64,000 nt of DNA. Source: Circinella umbellata (taxonomy: Eukaryota > Mucoromycota > Mucoromycetes > Mucorales > Lichtheimiaceae). Below are positions 38,117-49,412 of this stretch, one piece after another (position 1 is the stretch's first letter; each line of letters opens with the position of its first letter). The stretch is taken from NCBI GenBank assembly GCA_025093555.1, contig JAIWNF010000049.1, positions 278,077-342,076 on the forward strand. The letters run 5' to 3'. A program made the translations under genes and the position numbers. The notes beneath the pieces were generated by a model. It searched no databases. It was not told the origin of the DNA and worked only from the letters and a program-made list of their open reading frames with translations.

Positions 38117-38729
38117 ATGAGGGAGAAGAAAGTTCATACTTTATTAGCGTCAATATTCAAAAAAGTTATTCCTGTCATGGTCTGCATCAATAGTGTCACA
38201 AAGGAATATAACTCTAATAATAAAAGACGTGGAAGAAGAACAAAAGAAAAAATTCCTAGTGTCAAGAGAAAGTCTAAAGAAAACAAATGCATTATCTAAT
38301 TGAGAGTTCCTGATGCGTGTGGAAATGAAAATTTTACCGATGTCAGTGATTCCAAGAACATTGTCGACAATCAAACCATTAATAAAGAATATGCCTTTAA
38401 TAGAACTACTGCCATTAAATCTAGCGCTATGAAATCGAGTTTATTTGAAGTGATAAGTATGTCTTCAAGAGTGTTAACTATAGTTGCAACATAATTCAGT
38501 GTTAACAGATCCAAATTCTATTATAGCACTACAAATATTTACAGATAGCAGCGGCATTATAATCTCCTTGAAGGCATCTGAAAAAAAAAGTCATGTATTC
38601 TTGAGTGTAAAGAAAGCGAAATGCATCCTGAAGAACAAAATATACAATTACTTCAACAATATAAATGCTTATCCAGTACGTATAAAAAGTCTAGCTAGCT
38701 ATTATCATTATTATTTTTCTTGCAAATAG
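38117..38729 (+). pseudogene. broken protein-coding relic of unknown family
   Basis: One reading frame from 38117 runs through a TAA (38297-38299) into LRVPDACGNENFTDV without change of frame, then needs a +1 shift near 38490 to continue (VLTDPNSIIALQIFTDSSG). The text has normal amino-acid composition: a basic, nuclear-like stretch, then a mixed soluble part. One stop and one shift suggest a decayed gene. An unseen intron could instead join the parts. I recognise no domain. Confidence 0.35.
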
Positions 38730-39033
38730 TTACGTATAAATTCCAATCCATATTTATCAATCTCCTTTCGCTTCACTACCAGGAACATTTCCTAATTGGG
38801 AACAAGTAATTCTGTGCTTCATACATTGTATCCGGGCCTCGCGTCTCAGCATAAAGCAGCCTTAAACATGACAACCTTGAATAACAATAAGATATAATTT
38901 ATATATTTTGGATACTAGCAACTAAAAACTACACTATCTAATACCAATGACAACATAACATTAAAAATTATAAGGTATATTCAAGACATAACGAAAAGGC
39001 GGTCAGCCAAATATCGTAACCTTTTTTTACAGA

Positions 39034-40640
39034 CAAACAAAACCAGGATGCTATTGATGATTGGCTTGTTCAATACAGCTCTGCCCAAAAAGCAAGAGGA
39101 TTCATTCAAAAAAAATTGAAAACTCCAAAAAATGTATCAAAGAAAAAGGAAAAAAAAATTACTAGCTGGTCAAGACGATGTGAACTGGGAACGATGCTAT
39201 GAAGATGCAAAAACAAAACAAGCATTTCTAGTCAGTGGTTCAGTCTTATTAGGGGGTTTCAAAAATGCCAGTTTGCGAAATTGTTATCCCTCTCGTAACA
39301 GAAGAACCAAAAGTGCGTTTCCGCGGTTTTTTTCTTGGACTACTTTTGAGAGAAAAAATCGTTTGCAAGCTACCACACGTTTTGTGACAACGCAGCCTAT
39401 TTTTACTGTGGTGTGTGTTCCTCTGTTTTGTATGATTTTGAAATGTAAATAGTGATTACTGTATCTTTGCTCATTTTTTTTCTTTGCATTAGGAGCTTGA
39501 ACTTGCTTACCAAGAAGTGAACCAACTCCTAGACCAAATTCCCAATAACTTTGACCCGCTTGCAGACAACACTTGAGCTCATGTGATTGCGTTCAACAAT
39601 ATTAAGAACCTTCACCGCGCCCTGAACAGATATCAAACAGCTGTTCAAAGATATCGACAACTAGTTGGAGGGTAACGTTGTCACTTGAATACAAAGTTAT
39701 TTTGTATTATTTTTTTAATACATTTTTGCTGCATTTTTTTTTTTTTGTATTTAACCCCACTTTCTCTGATAGTATACTATCAATGCAACTCGTGTTGAGA
39801 ATTTTGTAGAGTACATTCTGAAGGAGAGTGATTTTGAGGTCAAAGTTTCCCTGTGGTTTGACAAAATTCAAGATCATAGTCTAGTAGTAATCTGAGATCA
39901 CTATCAAAGCATAGCTAGACCAACAATTCTTCCTCCAACTACAACAATTCAACATTTACTGAATTCTGCTTCAGTGTGACAGGAAGAGTCGACATTGTAG
40001 AATCAAAAAGCAACGTCGCTGTGAACGCTTGGCTGCCACAAGTCAGCTATCCCTGTGGTGACTTTTCTAGTACCTCTAGTCTCAAATCCTGAGATCATAA
40101 AGGATCGATAGAAAATTGCGTCTCAAAGACGCAGTTTATACTTTCAAAAATTAATTCTTCATTTTTTAAAACCCCCTATTACATACAACAGCATTAAGAC
40201 TAAGACAAGGACTTTCAAGTTGTGTGGAGGTAAACAATAATAGGGAAAATTAAAATAATAAATAATTCAATACGTGTAATGAATAGTTTGTAATGTATAC
40301 TGTTGTCTCATATTTACCATTATAGGACACAGGTTCCTCTTCTGCCCCCGCGCCCACAACAACAACAACAACAACAACAGCTACAAGTACCACGGAAAAT
40401 CAAGATATGGAAGAAGACAGTAGTTATGGTAGCTATGATGAAGGAGAAGAAGCACGTGGTAGGGAAAGAAAATCAAACCGACAAAAATAAGCCTATACAA
40501 TATCACCCCTAGTAACTATTGGATTGATTCCCAAAGTTCACCAAGATTTACCAGCCGGATTCAACATTACTGATCATCATTGTCACAAATATAAATTGAA
40601 TCTATTGGCTATCGTAAACAAGCAGAACTTACATATATCA
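39034..40640 (+). pseudogene. degenerate protein-coding relic, possibly transposon-derived
   Basis: Protein-like segments appear in sequence in changing frames: QDAIDDWLVQYSSAQKARGF, LAGQDDVNWERCYEDAKTKQ, MPVCEIVIPLVTEEPKVRFR, ELELAYQEVNQLLDQIPNNF, VENFVEYILKESDFEVKVSL, a (PTT)n/T-rich linker, and MEEDSSYGSYDEGEEARGRE. Stops and shifts separate them (for example TGA after LPHVL and after DPLADNT). The whole looks like one gene that has decayed. No domain identified; a structural protein of a mobile element is one possibility. Confidence 0.4.
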
Positions 40641-41013
40641 TGCAACCTCCAAAAAGTCATGTAAGCTATATTTTGATTATAATGGAGAAGAAACGGAATT
40701 GTTAATAAAGGGAGTATTAGCTTTTTATTAAATTTGATTATAGGTCATTGTATCACATTATGCTACAGTATGTTTATATATCTTTTGATCAGCACAAATC
40801 GAATTTCACATAGATAAAAGTCAACTGGTTACAATAAATTAAAGTACTTTATATATGTATTTGATTCAATCCATATAAATAAAGGTAATACTATAAAATT
40901 TATACGTACCTTAAATAATATTAGAATATTAAATTGGATATTTGAATACCTTTTGTTTTTTTTAGTGTAACGTGTTATTTTTTTTTCTTCTACAAGAGCA
41001 ATTAGCAATAATA

Positions 41014-41691
41014 ATGTCCTTCATGAACAAGACTTTAATTGTCAATGCTCATCCGAAAATCGACGACGTGGCATCATTTAGCATTAGAACCATGAATGAA
41101 TTCATTAAAAACTATAAAGATCTCATTCCAACCGATCATATTCTTGAACAAATTAATCTTTATCAAGATGACATTCCCATGGTTGATAGCACCGTTCTTT
41201 CAGCATGGGACAAAAAATCAAAACAAGAAAAAGAAGGGAAAGAAGTATTTCTCACCAAGGAAGAAAAAGCAGTAATGGGTCGTATGGACCAAATAGTAGA
41301 ACAATTCAAAAGTGCTGGTACCTACATTATTGTGATGCCTTTACATAACTTTAATATCCCATCCAAACTCAAAGATTATATGGATAATATTTTAATTGCT
41401 CGCAAAACGTTTGCTTATACTAAGAATGGATCTGTGGGATTATTAAAAAACGAGGGTAGACGAGCTTTATTGATTCAAGGCAGTGGTGGTGTTTATACCA
41501 ATAACGACTGGTATACCGATGTAGAGTTTTCTTATAAATATCTTCAATCCATGTTTCAATTTATTGGTGTTGAAGATTTTGAAATTGTTCGTGCTCAAGG
41601 AACTAATCAATCTATTGGTGTTCCTGAGCGACTTGAAGAAGCTTACAAAAAAGTAAATGAAGCTGCTCATCGGTTGGCGGGTACACTATAA
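41014..41691 (+). CDS. FMN-dependent NADH:azoreductase (AzoR-type, bacterial-like)
   Basis: A single exon of 225 aa; most other genes here have several introns. It is a flavodoxin-like fold protein: LIVNAHPKIDDVASFSIRTM holds the FMN-phosphate loop, MPLHNFNIPSKLKDYMDNI matches the MPLWNFxxPxxLKxYID signature of AzoR, and GSVGLL and IQGSGGVY follow as in the family. The best remembered resemblance, including the insert WDKKSKQEKEGKEVFLTKEE, is to AzoR proteins of Bacillus-type bacteria. It reduces quinones and azo compounds with NADH through FMN. Met 41014 was chosen; Met 41023 is an alternative. A TACAAG|AGC before the ATG could be a 5'-leader splice acceptor. Confidence 0.9.
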   Translation: MSFMNKTLIVNAHPKIDDVASFSIRTMNEFIKNYKDLIPTDHILEQINLYQDDIPMVDSTVLSAWDKKSKQEKEGKEVFLTKEEKAVMGRMDQIVEQFKSAGTYIIVMPLHNFNIPSKLKDYMDNILIARKTFAYTKNGSVGLLKNEGRRALLIQGSGGVYTNNDWYTDVEFSYKYLQSMFQFIGVEDFEIVRAQGTNQSIGVPERLEEAYKKVNEAAHRLAGTL

Positions 41692-42323
41692 TATTATAAA
41701 AAGCCTTTTTCTCTTTCCCCTCTTCTTCCTTAAAAAAAAGCAGTGTTTCCAAGAAATAATGCCATGTAATAATAAAAATCTATGAAAAAAAATTGTAATG
41801 AGTGTCATATTTTTTTAATAGATATCTCTTATCTTTAAAAAAGATATTCTTAATGGTCAATAACCTTCTCTAATAAAGACTATATTTGATAATAATTTTA
41901 TAAGATTTTGACCTACGTATAAGAAAAGAACAGATAGTTTATTTACCTTTCATGATTAAATTCTTATACGTAAAGGATAACTATTAACAGCTGTCATTAC
42001 CATACATGAGCAGCACTCACCTACGTCTTGCAATTCCGCCGATTTTTTTAAATGAATACGTACAAAAGTCTTATAAAAATCTCAGTTCGACTAACTGGGA
42101 ACCTCGTAACCGATGGTGAACCGTTGAACTGGTTTTGAAGAATTAAAAAAAGAAGAGATCCGGTTACTTACGTATATAGAACATGACAAGCGTTTCATAA
42201 ACTTTTGCTTATTACTTTCAGTTTTATTTGTACTTTATTTAATTAAAAATTCTATACGGAATTATTAAGCCTATGTATATGTTTTTTGAAATTTATATAT
42301 GATATTATTGTAATAACAATCGG
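41692..42323. other. intergenic
   Basis: Spacer between the azoreductase and the first copy of the duplicated element. Nothing recognised. Confidence 0.5.
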
Positions 42324-43818
42324 CATTATAAACGCACCAGTCAAAAAAGAATATCAGATAAAATGATAGGAATGGAAATAATGGCCTTATAAATGTTACA
42401 ACTAGAACGTTCTGTGTTATAAAAAGAGAAAACAATATCAATGGGGAGAAAAGGTTATAAGTATATACAGTGCGGTGTGGAAAAAGAAAAGAATCATTGA
42501 CGGAAAAAAAATACTTTGACGATATATAGAACGTCATTAAGGACAAAAAAAATGTTATAGGAGGATTGGACGGGAAAGGACATTTTATGTTTGACGTTGA
42601 AGTTTATTTGACGATGTGTTTGGAAGAGACATGGGTGAGGGAAGACATCGATGACTATTTTGATACTCTTCTTCTGCTTCTCTTCTTCAGGTTATTGTTA
42701 TTGTTCTAAAAACAATCAAATAGTCAATTGTATATTTCTAATATTATGACTTGCGTCAAAAGCGTCAAATCTTGAAAATTAACAATTGTCCTAATCTTCC
42801 AACAGATTCTCCAAATTCAGAAAACAGCAAGAGTCGCTCTAAAGCAAGTGTATTTCCCATCAGTCAATGCAAGATTCATCAATGGTAGAAGTCTTGATGT
42901 AAAATTTTCATTACAAATCGAATATTCGAATGGGATGGTTCTTCTTATACGTGTTACAAATCCTTTCCGAACATTTGTGTCCAGCAATATAACTTTATCA
43001 CCTATTTATAAAGCTGCGTTTTTTAGCTAAAGAAACTCACGGAATATCTACCATAAATAAAATCATAATAATTACCAATCATCCCATAAACTACTGTGTG
43101 AACTGAGTGTAATAAATCTTCGGTATAAGTCAATGTTAATAACATGTCTGGGCATCTTAAAGTTACTGTCATCCATCTGTTTTGTGTGATATTTTACGGC
43201 CCCTATTTCACTGCATCCTAACTCTTCCGATCCACTTTTGAACAACGTATCCACTCTTCTTCCATTTTTCGGCAAACGATTGGTTCATTGACAGATAATT
43301 GTTGTTCATTGTTGTTAGCTGCAGCATTTGGCTTGCTTGATCCTTCATTTCTATTTATAAAATACAACAGATAATAGAACAAATTAGTTGTTATGCATAT
43401 GCTTTTCTTGTGTTTTATTAACGCGCTCCAGATTTCCGTACCATCTTTCTAGAAAATAATAACGGCCCTAAGTGTCAGGCACGGAAACAAAAAAAAAGAA
43501 GTGTGGGTTAAAAAAAATATACTGAAATAAACACTTACCAGTGAGATATTTAAAGTGCCTTCAAAGTTGTGTGAATTACCACCTGAACTGCATGATCGCA
43601 CAATTGTTTCCTCCACTTCATTATTACCAGTTTGAATGTCAACCTCGACACCAGTATTTTCTTTTAACCTAAACAAGACACCATAAAGATAAAGTTATAT
43701 TAATCAACTACGCATTTAATCATCGTTCATTGCCATGATTTTTATACTTGTTATGGTCAATATATTACCTTTTTTCCTTTATACTGTTTTCAGAAGTCAT
43801 AAAAGCAAAAGGCGACTA
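42324..43818 (-). pseudogene. duplicated accessory gene, copy 1 (shortened)
   Basis: This segment is homologous in the same orientation to 49410..52190, with clear base-level similarity over most of its length (for example the blocks at 43015-43420 and 50035-50455). On the minus strand it encodes pieces such as KENTGVEVDIQTGNNEVEET (43676..43546), KSGSEELGCSEIGAVKYHTK and MDDSNFKMPRHVI (about 43270..43120), and VILLDTNVRKGFV (about 43000). Relative to copy 2 it lacks about 1.2 kb at 43424-43440, removing three internal exons, and its small-exon frame differs by one base near 43265. Probably a dead copy. Family unknown; I suspect a lineage-specific multicopy gene. Confidence 0.6.
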
Positions 43819-43948
43819 ATAAAAGTGAAAGCAGAAGTTTCGAGTTTTCTTGATTTATTCTACTTGGTTATTGTTGTTGATCTTCATTACATTTGTCAAA
43901 AGATAAGTGTGTCGAGTATTGTTTAACCACTATAAATATATATTTATA

Positions 43949-44902
43949 TGGCGCATTTCACCTGTAATCGCCAATAATTTTCATTAATTTCTAGAGGCTT
44001 CAACTTCACACTAAATAAATATTTTGTAAATCCACACTTTAATTATCATTCTTAAGTCTATTTTAAACAATTATTAAAGTTGAAGCTTGTCAAAGTTGGT
44101 CGGTCAAAGCCAAATTTTAACCATTTTGGAGTTCTCAAGCATAGGTGAAGCAAATCACGTGATACCGGTAGTAGGTGAAAATCTTAGAATGAGCTCTAAC
44201 ACAGTATCACAATATTGGAATCTAAGACCATAATCTAAAGGTAAGAAACTATAGAAACGAATTTTTAGTCAATCAAAAAAATACATATATTTGATAAATT
44301 TGCTGCTTTTAATATTAATGATCAAACAAATTAACTGTACTATATTCCTCATGTGTTGGAAATTTATTACAGCAGTGCACTGTAGTTATTTTTCCTATTA
44401 ATTGAAGAAGAATAAAAAAATGAAGAATTCTAAGCGCTAAGCATACTATTATCAATTGCAGAATTAATTTTGCAATTAATTAAATACTAAAGGCAAGTAA
44501 TACTAGGTAGAAAAGCTTTTTGATTTTGGTTTCAAAGCACCACCAGCAAGAAAAAAAATCTACAATAGGGACGAAGAGTCGTCAATTCTAAGGTATAATA
44601 TAAGACTGTTGAGCAATCTAATGTATCTGTCTGCTTGAGTTTATTGATATATACCAGTGTTTCATCAGAACATTATCATACGATAAACGTACAAAAGAAG
44701 AAGTAGAACTTAATAAAGAAGAAGTAGAACTTATTAAAAGTATTAGAATGAGACACCTACTTAACTTTATTATGCTATAAAAGTGATTCCAAGTTATGTA
44801 CTAGTAATAATTGTAACACAAATTACTAAATAAGGAAGCGGTTTTTGAATTTGAGAAATTTGAAATAAATAAATTATTGGCGATTACAGGTGAAATGCAC
44901 CA
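43949..44902. mobile_element. non-autonomous TA-flanked inverted-repeat transposon (Tc1/mariner-like MITE)
   Basis: Terminal inverted repeats of 32 nt (43949..43980 and 44871..44902) match at 31 of 32 positions, beginning TGGCGCATTTCACC on the left and ending GGTGAAATGCACCA on the right. Both ends are flanked by TA (43947-43948 and 44903-44904), the target-site duplication typical of Tc1/mariner. The 954-bp element has no open frame of note, so it would need a transposase from elsewhere. Confidence 0.85.
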
Positions 44903-45589
44903 TAATTAAAATAAAGTCGATTGTCACCCTTTTGAATTATAGAAGAAAAGTAACATGGATTCATAAAACAAGACACAAAAAGTCTAGAAAAATCAAAGAG
45001 TTTTTTAAAAAAAGCATCAATTATTGATGACATCACTTTACATATAATAACCTTATCATCCTTATGAAGCTAAACCATACAATACAATGCATTTCTACCT
45101 CCTATTTGGATAAACAAAGCTGATGGTAATCTCATATAAACACTAAAGTCAAATTGTGTACATGAAATAGAATGATTACTTTATTATTAAATTCGTCAAA
45201 GATAAGGAAGAAAAAACATTCTTACTACTTACTATTTCTGTCTAATAATCATCTCCATATATATCCTTCAAGGGTTAAAAATGTAAGTGGGTTTGGTTTC
45301 ATTTCAATAATAACTACATATGATCGGTTCCCAAATATCAAATTATGCTTTTTTTGTTACGTAAAGGAACACAATTCATATCATATATACAACTACAAGA
45401 TGATGTCTTATGGTCGTCCTTCCATATTTATTCTTTTTTCTGAAAATCAATATCCAATAGTTTACCATATATAATACTTTGACCTTAAATCCGAAGCAGT
45501 TCACTCTAATAATAGATATATTAAAAAACACAATGTTAATGAGATGTAAAATAATTGATTTATTCTATGTTCATATTATTGTGTAAGAA
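44903..45589. other. spacer between mobile elements
   Basis: AT-rich, with no supported gene. A 100-codon ORF at 45172..45474 lacks any motif. Confidence 0.5.
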
Positions 45590-45870
45590 AGAAAGAGGCG
45601 AAACAAAACGAACTAAGACACCCATGAACATCAGGCGAGGACGGAACTGGCCGTGGCCATCTTGTGCCGCCACTACAAAAAAATGTCGTTGCTAGTTTCA
45701 TAAATACATTATGACAGAAAAACGGTAGAAGCATTAAGGAAATTGTAAATATAAAAGGAAGAGGTGGAGGGAAACGAATCAAGACATTCATGAACATCAG
45801 GCGAGGACGGAACTGTCCCTGGCCATCTCGTGCCACTACAAAAAAATGTCGTGAAGAGCTTGCAAAAATA
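45590..45870 (+). repeat. two tandem copies of a ~166-bp unit
   Basis: The block with ATGAACATCAGGCGAGGACG occurs at 45624 and again at 45790, each followed by GGAACTG, TGGCCATC, a TGCC...ACTACAAAAAAATGTCGT core and a variable tail. The copies differ at scattered positions. The position directly before the ORF1 relic suggests 5'-UTR monomers of the same retroelement. Confidence 0.75.
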
Positions 45871-45891
45871 TTGATGGGCACGCATATAATA

Positions 45892-46740
45892 TGAGTGGCG
45901 GGTACCATACATGCTCCAGGGTTATTGAACCCAAAAATGACCTGGGCACAAATTCGACAAAATAAACGTGTGTCTTTGATGCACAACAGTATTCAACAAC
46001 AACAATATAAACTTAATGAATCCCATAATTCAACTAGCAACGAATGGACAACTATTTTTTCTCACGTCTGGAAAGTAACTAACAGTCCTCACAGCAGTGT
46101 ATTTATTGATATTAGCAGTCGTACTGAGGACAAGTTGACGGTTATTCAGATTGCCAAACAACATTTTCCAATTTCAATGGGAGTCATTCCGCATCGTGGA
46201 TAAAAAGGACGTTCAAAAAGTCGGTCTTGAATTTCCAAACTCCAAAACTCGTATTATTGATTCCCGTGGGATGCCTGATAAAGGCGTTATTCGAAAACTG
46301 CGTCTTTCACATTTACCTTTGGTGCGTAAAAAAGAACTGCTGTCGACTCTTCAAGACAGCCTTAAACCATATGGTCATATATTGGACATTGGTTGCTTTC
46401 GCGAACCTACTACAATTGTTTTTTTTTGGGATCTGGATATGCGGTAGTAATTGGTTGTCAAACAAAATTGAAGGTGACCGTCCTTTCCTCGATTCGAAAG
46501 ATATTATTGATTGAGCAATTGATTATGAACACTCCTTTTATGCCACCTGGGCAGCCATGCCGTTAAACTGTACTTGGTGTCATGAAGAAGGACATCACCG
46601 TCGCGATTGTCTCAAACTACAAGGTAGTCAAAAAGATTGTTGGAATTGTCACGAACGTGCGCACATTTTCCGAGAATGTCCCTACAGCAATGAAAAAGAA
46701 AGAAAATAATTGGTGGTGGTACACCACGACAACCAAAGAG
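45892..46740 (+). pseudogene. non-LTR retrotransposon ORF1 (gag-like) relic with two CCHC zinc knuckles
   Basis: The frame starts near 45892 (GTIHAPGLLNPKMTWAQIRQ), shifts near 46190 and continues to about 46440 (KVGLEFPNSKTRIID, GMPDKGVIRKLRLSHLPLVR, ELLSTLQDSLKPYGHILDIG), an RNA-binding-like part. It shifts again before two zinc knuckles: CTWCHEEGHHRRDC (46569..46610) and CWNCHERAHIFREC (46638..46679), both CX2CX4HX4C. The order matches the first ORF of fungal LINE elements. No reverse transcriptase follows, so the element is broken and truncated. Confidence 0.65.
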
Positions 46741-47113
46741 CAAAGGTCCCAAAAAGGGTTTTTTGGAGAGGGAGAACTTTGATCCCACGAGTGCTTTGCT
46801 TGTTAAACCAGCAACCCCATTAATATGACTTCAAACAAAGGTAATGATTCCAACAAGGGTACTAACATTTATATATTGAGATTATTTTTCATCATATAGC
46901 AACATAATTCGATCATTATTCAATTTAGTAATGTCAGTATTGTGCTGTATACTGCTCAATATATGTATTTGAGGTGATAAAAAAGTGACTTTGGTTCTAA
47001 TTACTTATGAATTAAGATGTATCAAGAAAAGATTGATGTATTTAAGTTTTATGTATAATAAAGGACAAATTGGGAACAACAATGTAAGATATATAATTTA
47101 CTATTTAAAAAAA

Positions 47114-47602
47114 CTATTTTAAACCAAAACGATAGCAAAGAAACACTGGGTATAGTTTGTTTTTTAATAACATCATCTCGGCTTGTAACCTATCTTCGCT
47201 TTTGATAATGTTCATTGCATCAGATATATTATCAATTTCAGCAAGGAAAAGACTTCCGTTATTTGGAATTCTTCCTACCGAAGTAAAATGATGGCCAGTG
47301 CGCGCGAGTGAATTTACTCTTCCTTGAATATAATAAGTTTTATCATCAGATAATTCAAGTGATGTTGGGAATGTCAACATTTCTTTTGCTCCTGTTGGTG
47401 CAGATTCATCTCGAACAAACATATATCCTGGCCAAGATATTATTTCATTTTCTCTTGTAGCAAGCGAGTTACATGCTGAACATTTTCTTAACTTTGTCGA
47501 TTTTAGTTTATCAAGAATACACTTGGATAATTCTTTTGTTTTTTTTCGTTCATCATAATCTTGAAAGCGTCGATTAAGATCAGAAGGCTTCACATGAATC
47601 AT
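47114..47602 (-). CDS. 162-aa protein with a USP-like C-terminal motif
   Basis: An intact single-exon ORF. It contains C-x2-C (KCSACNS), then WPGYMFVRDES, a middle with TFPTSLEL, and YYIQGRVNSLARTGHHFTS...FLAEIDNI. The last part resembles the His box of ubiquitin-specific proteases (Y-x-L-x-G-x-x-x-H...GHY...D-N/D), but the Cys box is not present. It could be the C-terminal fragment of a USP-like protein carried by a mobile element, since it lies head-to-head with a Helitron-type helicase relic. Whether it is expressed is unknown. Confidence 0.4.
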   Translation of the reverse strand: MIHVKPSDLNRRFQDYDERKKTKELSKCILDKLKSTKLRKCSACNSLATRENEIISWPGYMFVRDESAPTGAKEMLTFPTSLELSDDKTYYIQGRVNSLARTGHHFTSVGRIPNNGSLFLAEIDNISDAMNIIKSEDRLQAEMMLLKNKLYPVFLCYRFGLK

Positions 47603-47789
47603 AATTTGATTGTTATTTCTTTCACGGTGTTTGTGATATTTGGTTATTTTAATAAGAGTAGGAAATAAAAACAGACAAGGTATAAATCCTTTGAGACTTT
47701 GTTGTATATCTTTAATAATAATTTAGAAACTAGAATAAAATAATATTTACAACCCGTATTTATATGATTTCTATTCTATGAGTTGAGGG

Positions 47790-49061
47790 GCTTAGTTAAT
47801 GGAATGATGTAGGTGACTGATAGTTCATACTCCGCGATCTGCCACAGCACATCTTTTAAAACTAGCAACTTTAATTATATGGGACGAAGCTTCGATGATC
47901 AGTAAGGATCTTTTTGAATGTGTTAATCGCAGTATGCAGGATTTGATGAAATCTGTAGACCCTGCCTTAGAACACGTACCTTTTGGTGGAAAGTTAATTG
48001 TTTTCGGTGGTGATTTTCGCCAGGTATAAGTTAATTAGCATTTAGATTTAGGTTGATAAGATTTATTATATTGTTATATCTAATTTTATTTTCAATATTG
48101 CTCTTAGGTTTTGCCTGTTATTCCCAATGCATCACGCGCACAAATTGTTGCTCAAAGTTTGAAAAGATCAAGTATATGGCGCCATACACAAATATTCCGT
48201 CTTCAAACTAATATGCGTGTCCAGCAAAGCAAACAACACTCACAACTCTGAACAGCTACGAGAATTTGCCGAGTATTTATTACGAATAGGTGAAAACAGA
48301 GAGCAAATTGCTTCAGGAACTGAGGATCGTATTAAGCTTCGTAATTCCATGTTAATGCCTGGATATAACCTTTTAACTCTGATTGACACATTATATGGTG
48401 ATGTGATCCTACTACTCCTTCTCGCGAATTTCTAATGTCACGAGCTATTATCCCCCCAAAAAATGTTGATGTAGCAACAATTAACAAGACCATTTTAGAT
48501 TCAAAATTTCCTGGAACAACTGAGGAATATTCAAGTGCTGATAGCATGGTTGATCCAGAAGAATCTTTGTCATATCCAACCGAAATTTTAAATTCTCTTT
48601 CTCCACCTGGTCTTCCCCCACATACACTAAAACTCAAACCAGGATGTCCTGTCATGCTCTTACGTAATCTTAATACTTCACAAGGCCTCTGTAATGGAAC
48701 ACGTTTCATTTGTATATCTTTTCGTCGAAATGTTATTGAAGCTCAAATAGCCACTGGTACACATATTGGTGAAATAGTTTTATTGCCTCGCATCACCATT
48801 ACATAAAAAAAAAGTGAGTGTCCTATTGAATTCCAACGCACACAATTCCCAATACGTCTTGCATTTTCAATGACAATCAACAAAGCTCAAGGACAAACTT
48901 TCGACACTATTAGTCTTTATTTGCCGAACCCTGTCTTCACTCATGGTTTATTATATATCGCTTTTTCACGAGTAAGAACACCAAATTCCATTTTTAGTAC
49001 ATTAGACCGGGAGGAATCAACTATTAATGGTCAGGAGGGTATATACACCGAAGTCCTTTAG
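47790..49061 (+). pseudogene. Pif1/Helitron-type helicase, truncated and broken
   Basis: C-terminal two thirds of a Pif1-family helicase. Walker B-like IIWDEASMISKDLFECV, the motif GGKLIVFGGDFRQVLPVIP (interrupted by an intron or insertion at 48024-48107), RLQTNMRV, AIIPPKNVDVATIN, LKPGCPVMLLRNLN, then AFSMTINKAQGQTFD and LYIAFSRVRT. Walker A (GxAGTGKT) and everything upstream are missing. The frame is broken after TNMRVQQSK, before MSRAIIPP and at a poly-A near 48806. The endings QGQTFD and AFSRVR are those of Helitron-encoded helicases. Confidence 0.8.
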
Positions 49062-49325
49062 CTTTACAATTACGTCTCTACAAATTAATTACTATTACAT
49101 CACTTTATCTATTTTTATTTGTTTTCTCTTTACTCTTCATATATTTTCTTAACCATAAACATCACTCCCCTAAATAAATCTCATTCTCAGTATGTTACAG
49201 AAAGTAAGTTTTTATAAAATTATATTTTGTATTGAAAAAGAGTGATACTTTTAACGGGATAGACTAAAAAATATATATATCTTTGTATGATATCCTCGAA
49301 TGCAGCTTTGAGCGTGTACTGGAGT

Positions 49326-49412
49326 GGGGGTTTATCCCCCTTGCGACGTGGACCCGTTGAATGACACGAAGCGAGACAGGGACCGCTAGTAACATTGTGA
49401 AAACATTTGGTA
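49326..49412 (+). mobile_element. Helitron-like 3' terminus
   Basis: About 270 nt after the helicase relic lies a GGGGG-TTTAT-CCCCC hairpin (about 49326-49342). It is followed by GAAGCGAGACAGGGACCGCTAG, whose CTAG (ending near 49390) is followed by T. Helitrons end in CTRR before a T and carry a GC hairpin close to the end. The distance from hairpin to CTAG here (about 45 nt) is longer than the usual 10-20 nt, so the assignment is probable, not certain. Confidence 0.5.

Noticed and set aside
45576..45986. 136-codon minus-strand ORF across the 166-bp repeats
   Set aside because: It arises because the repeat is in tandem; the plus-strand ORF1 relic explains the region better.
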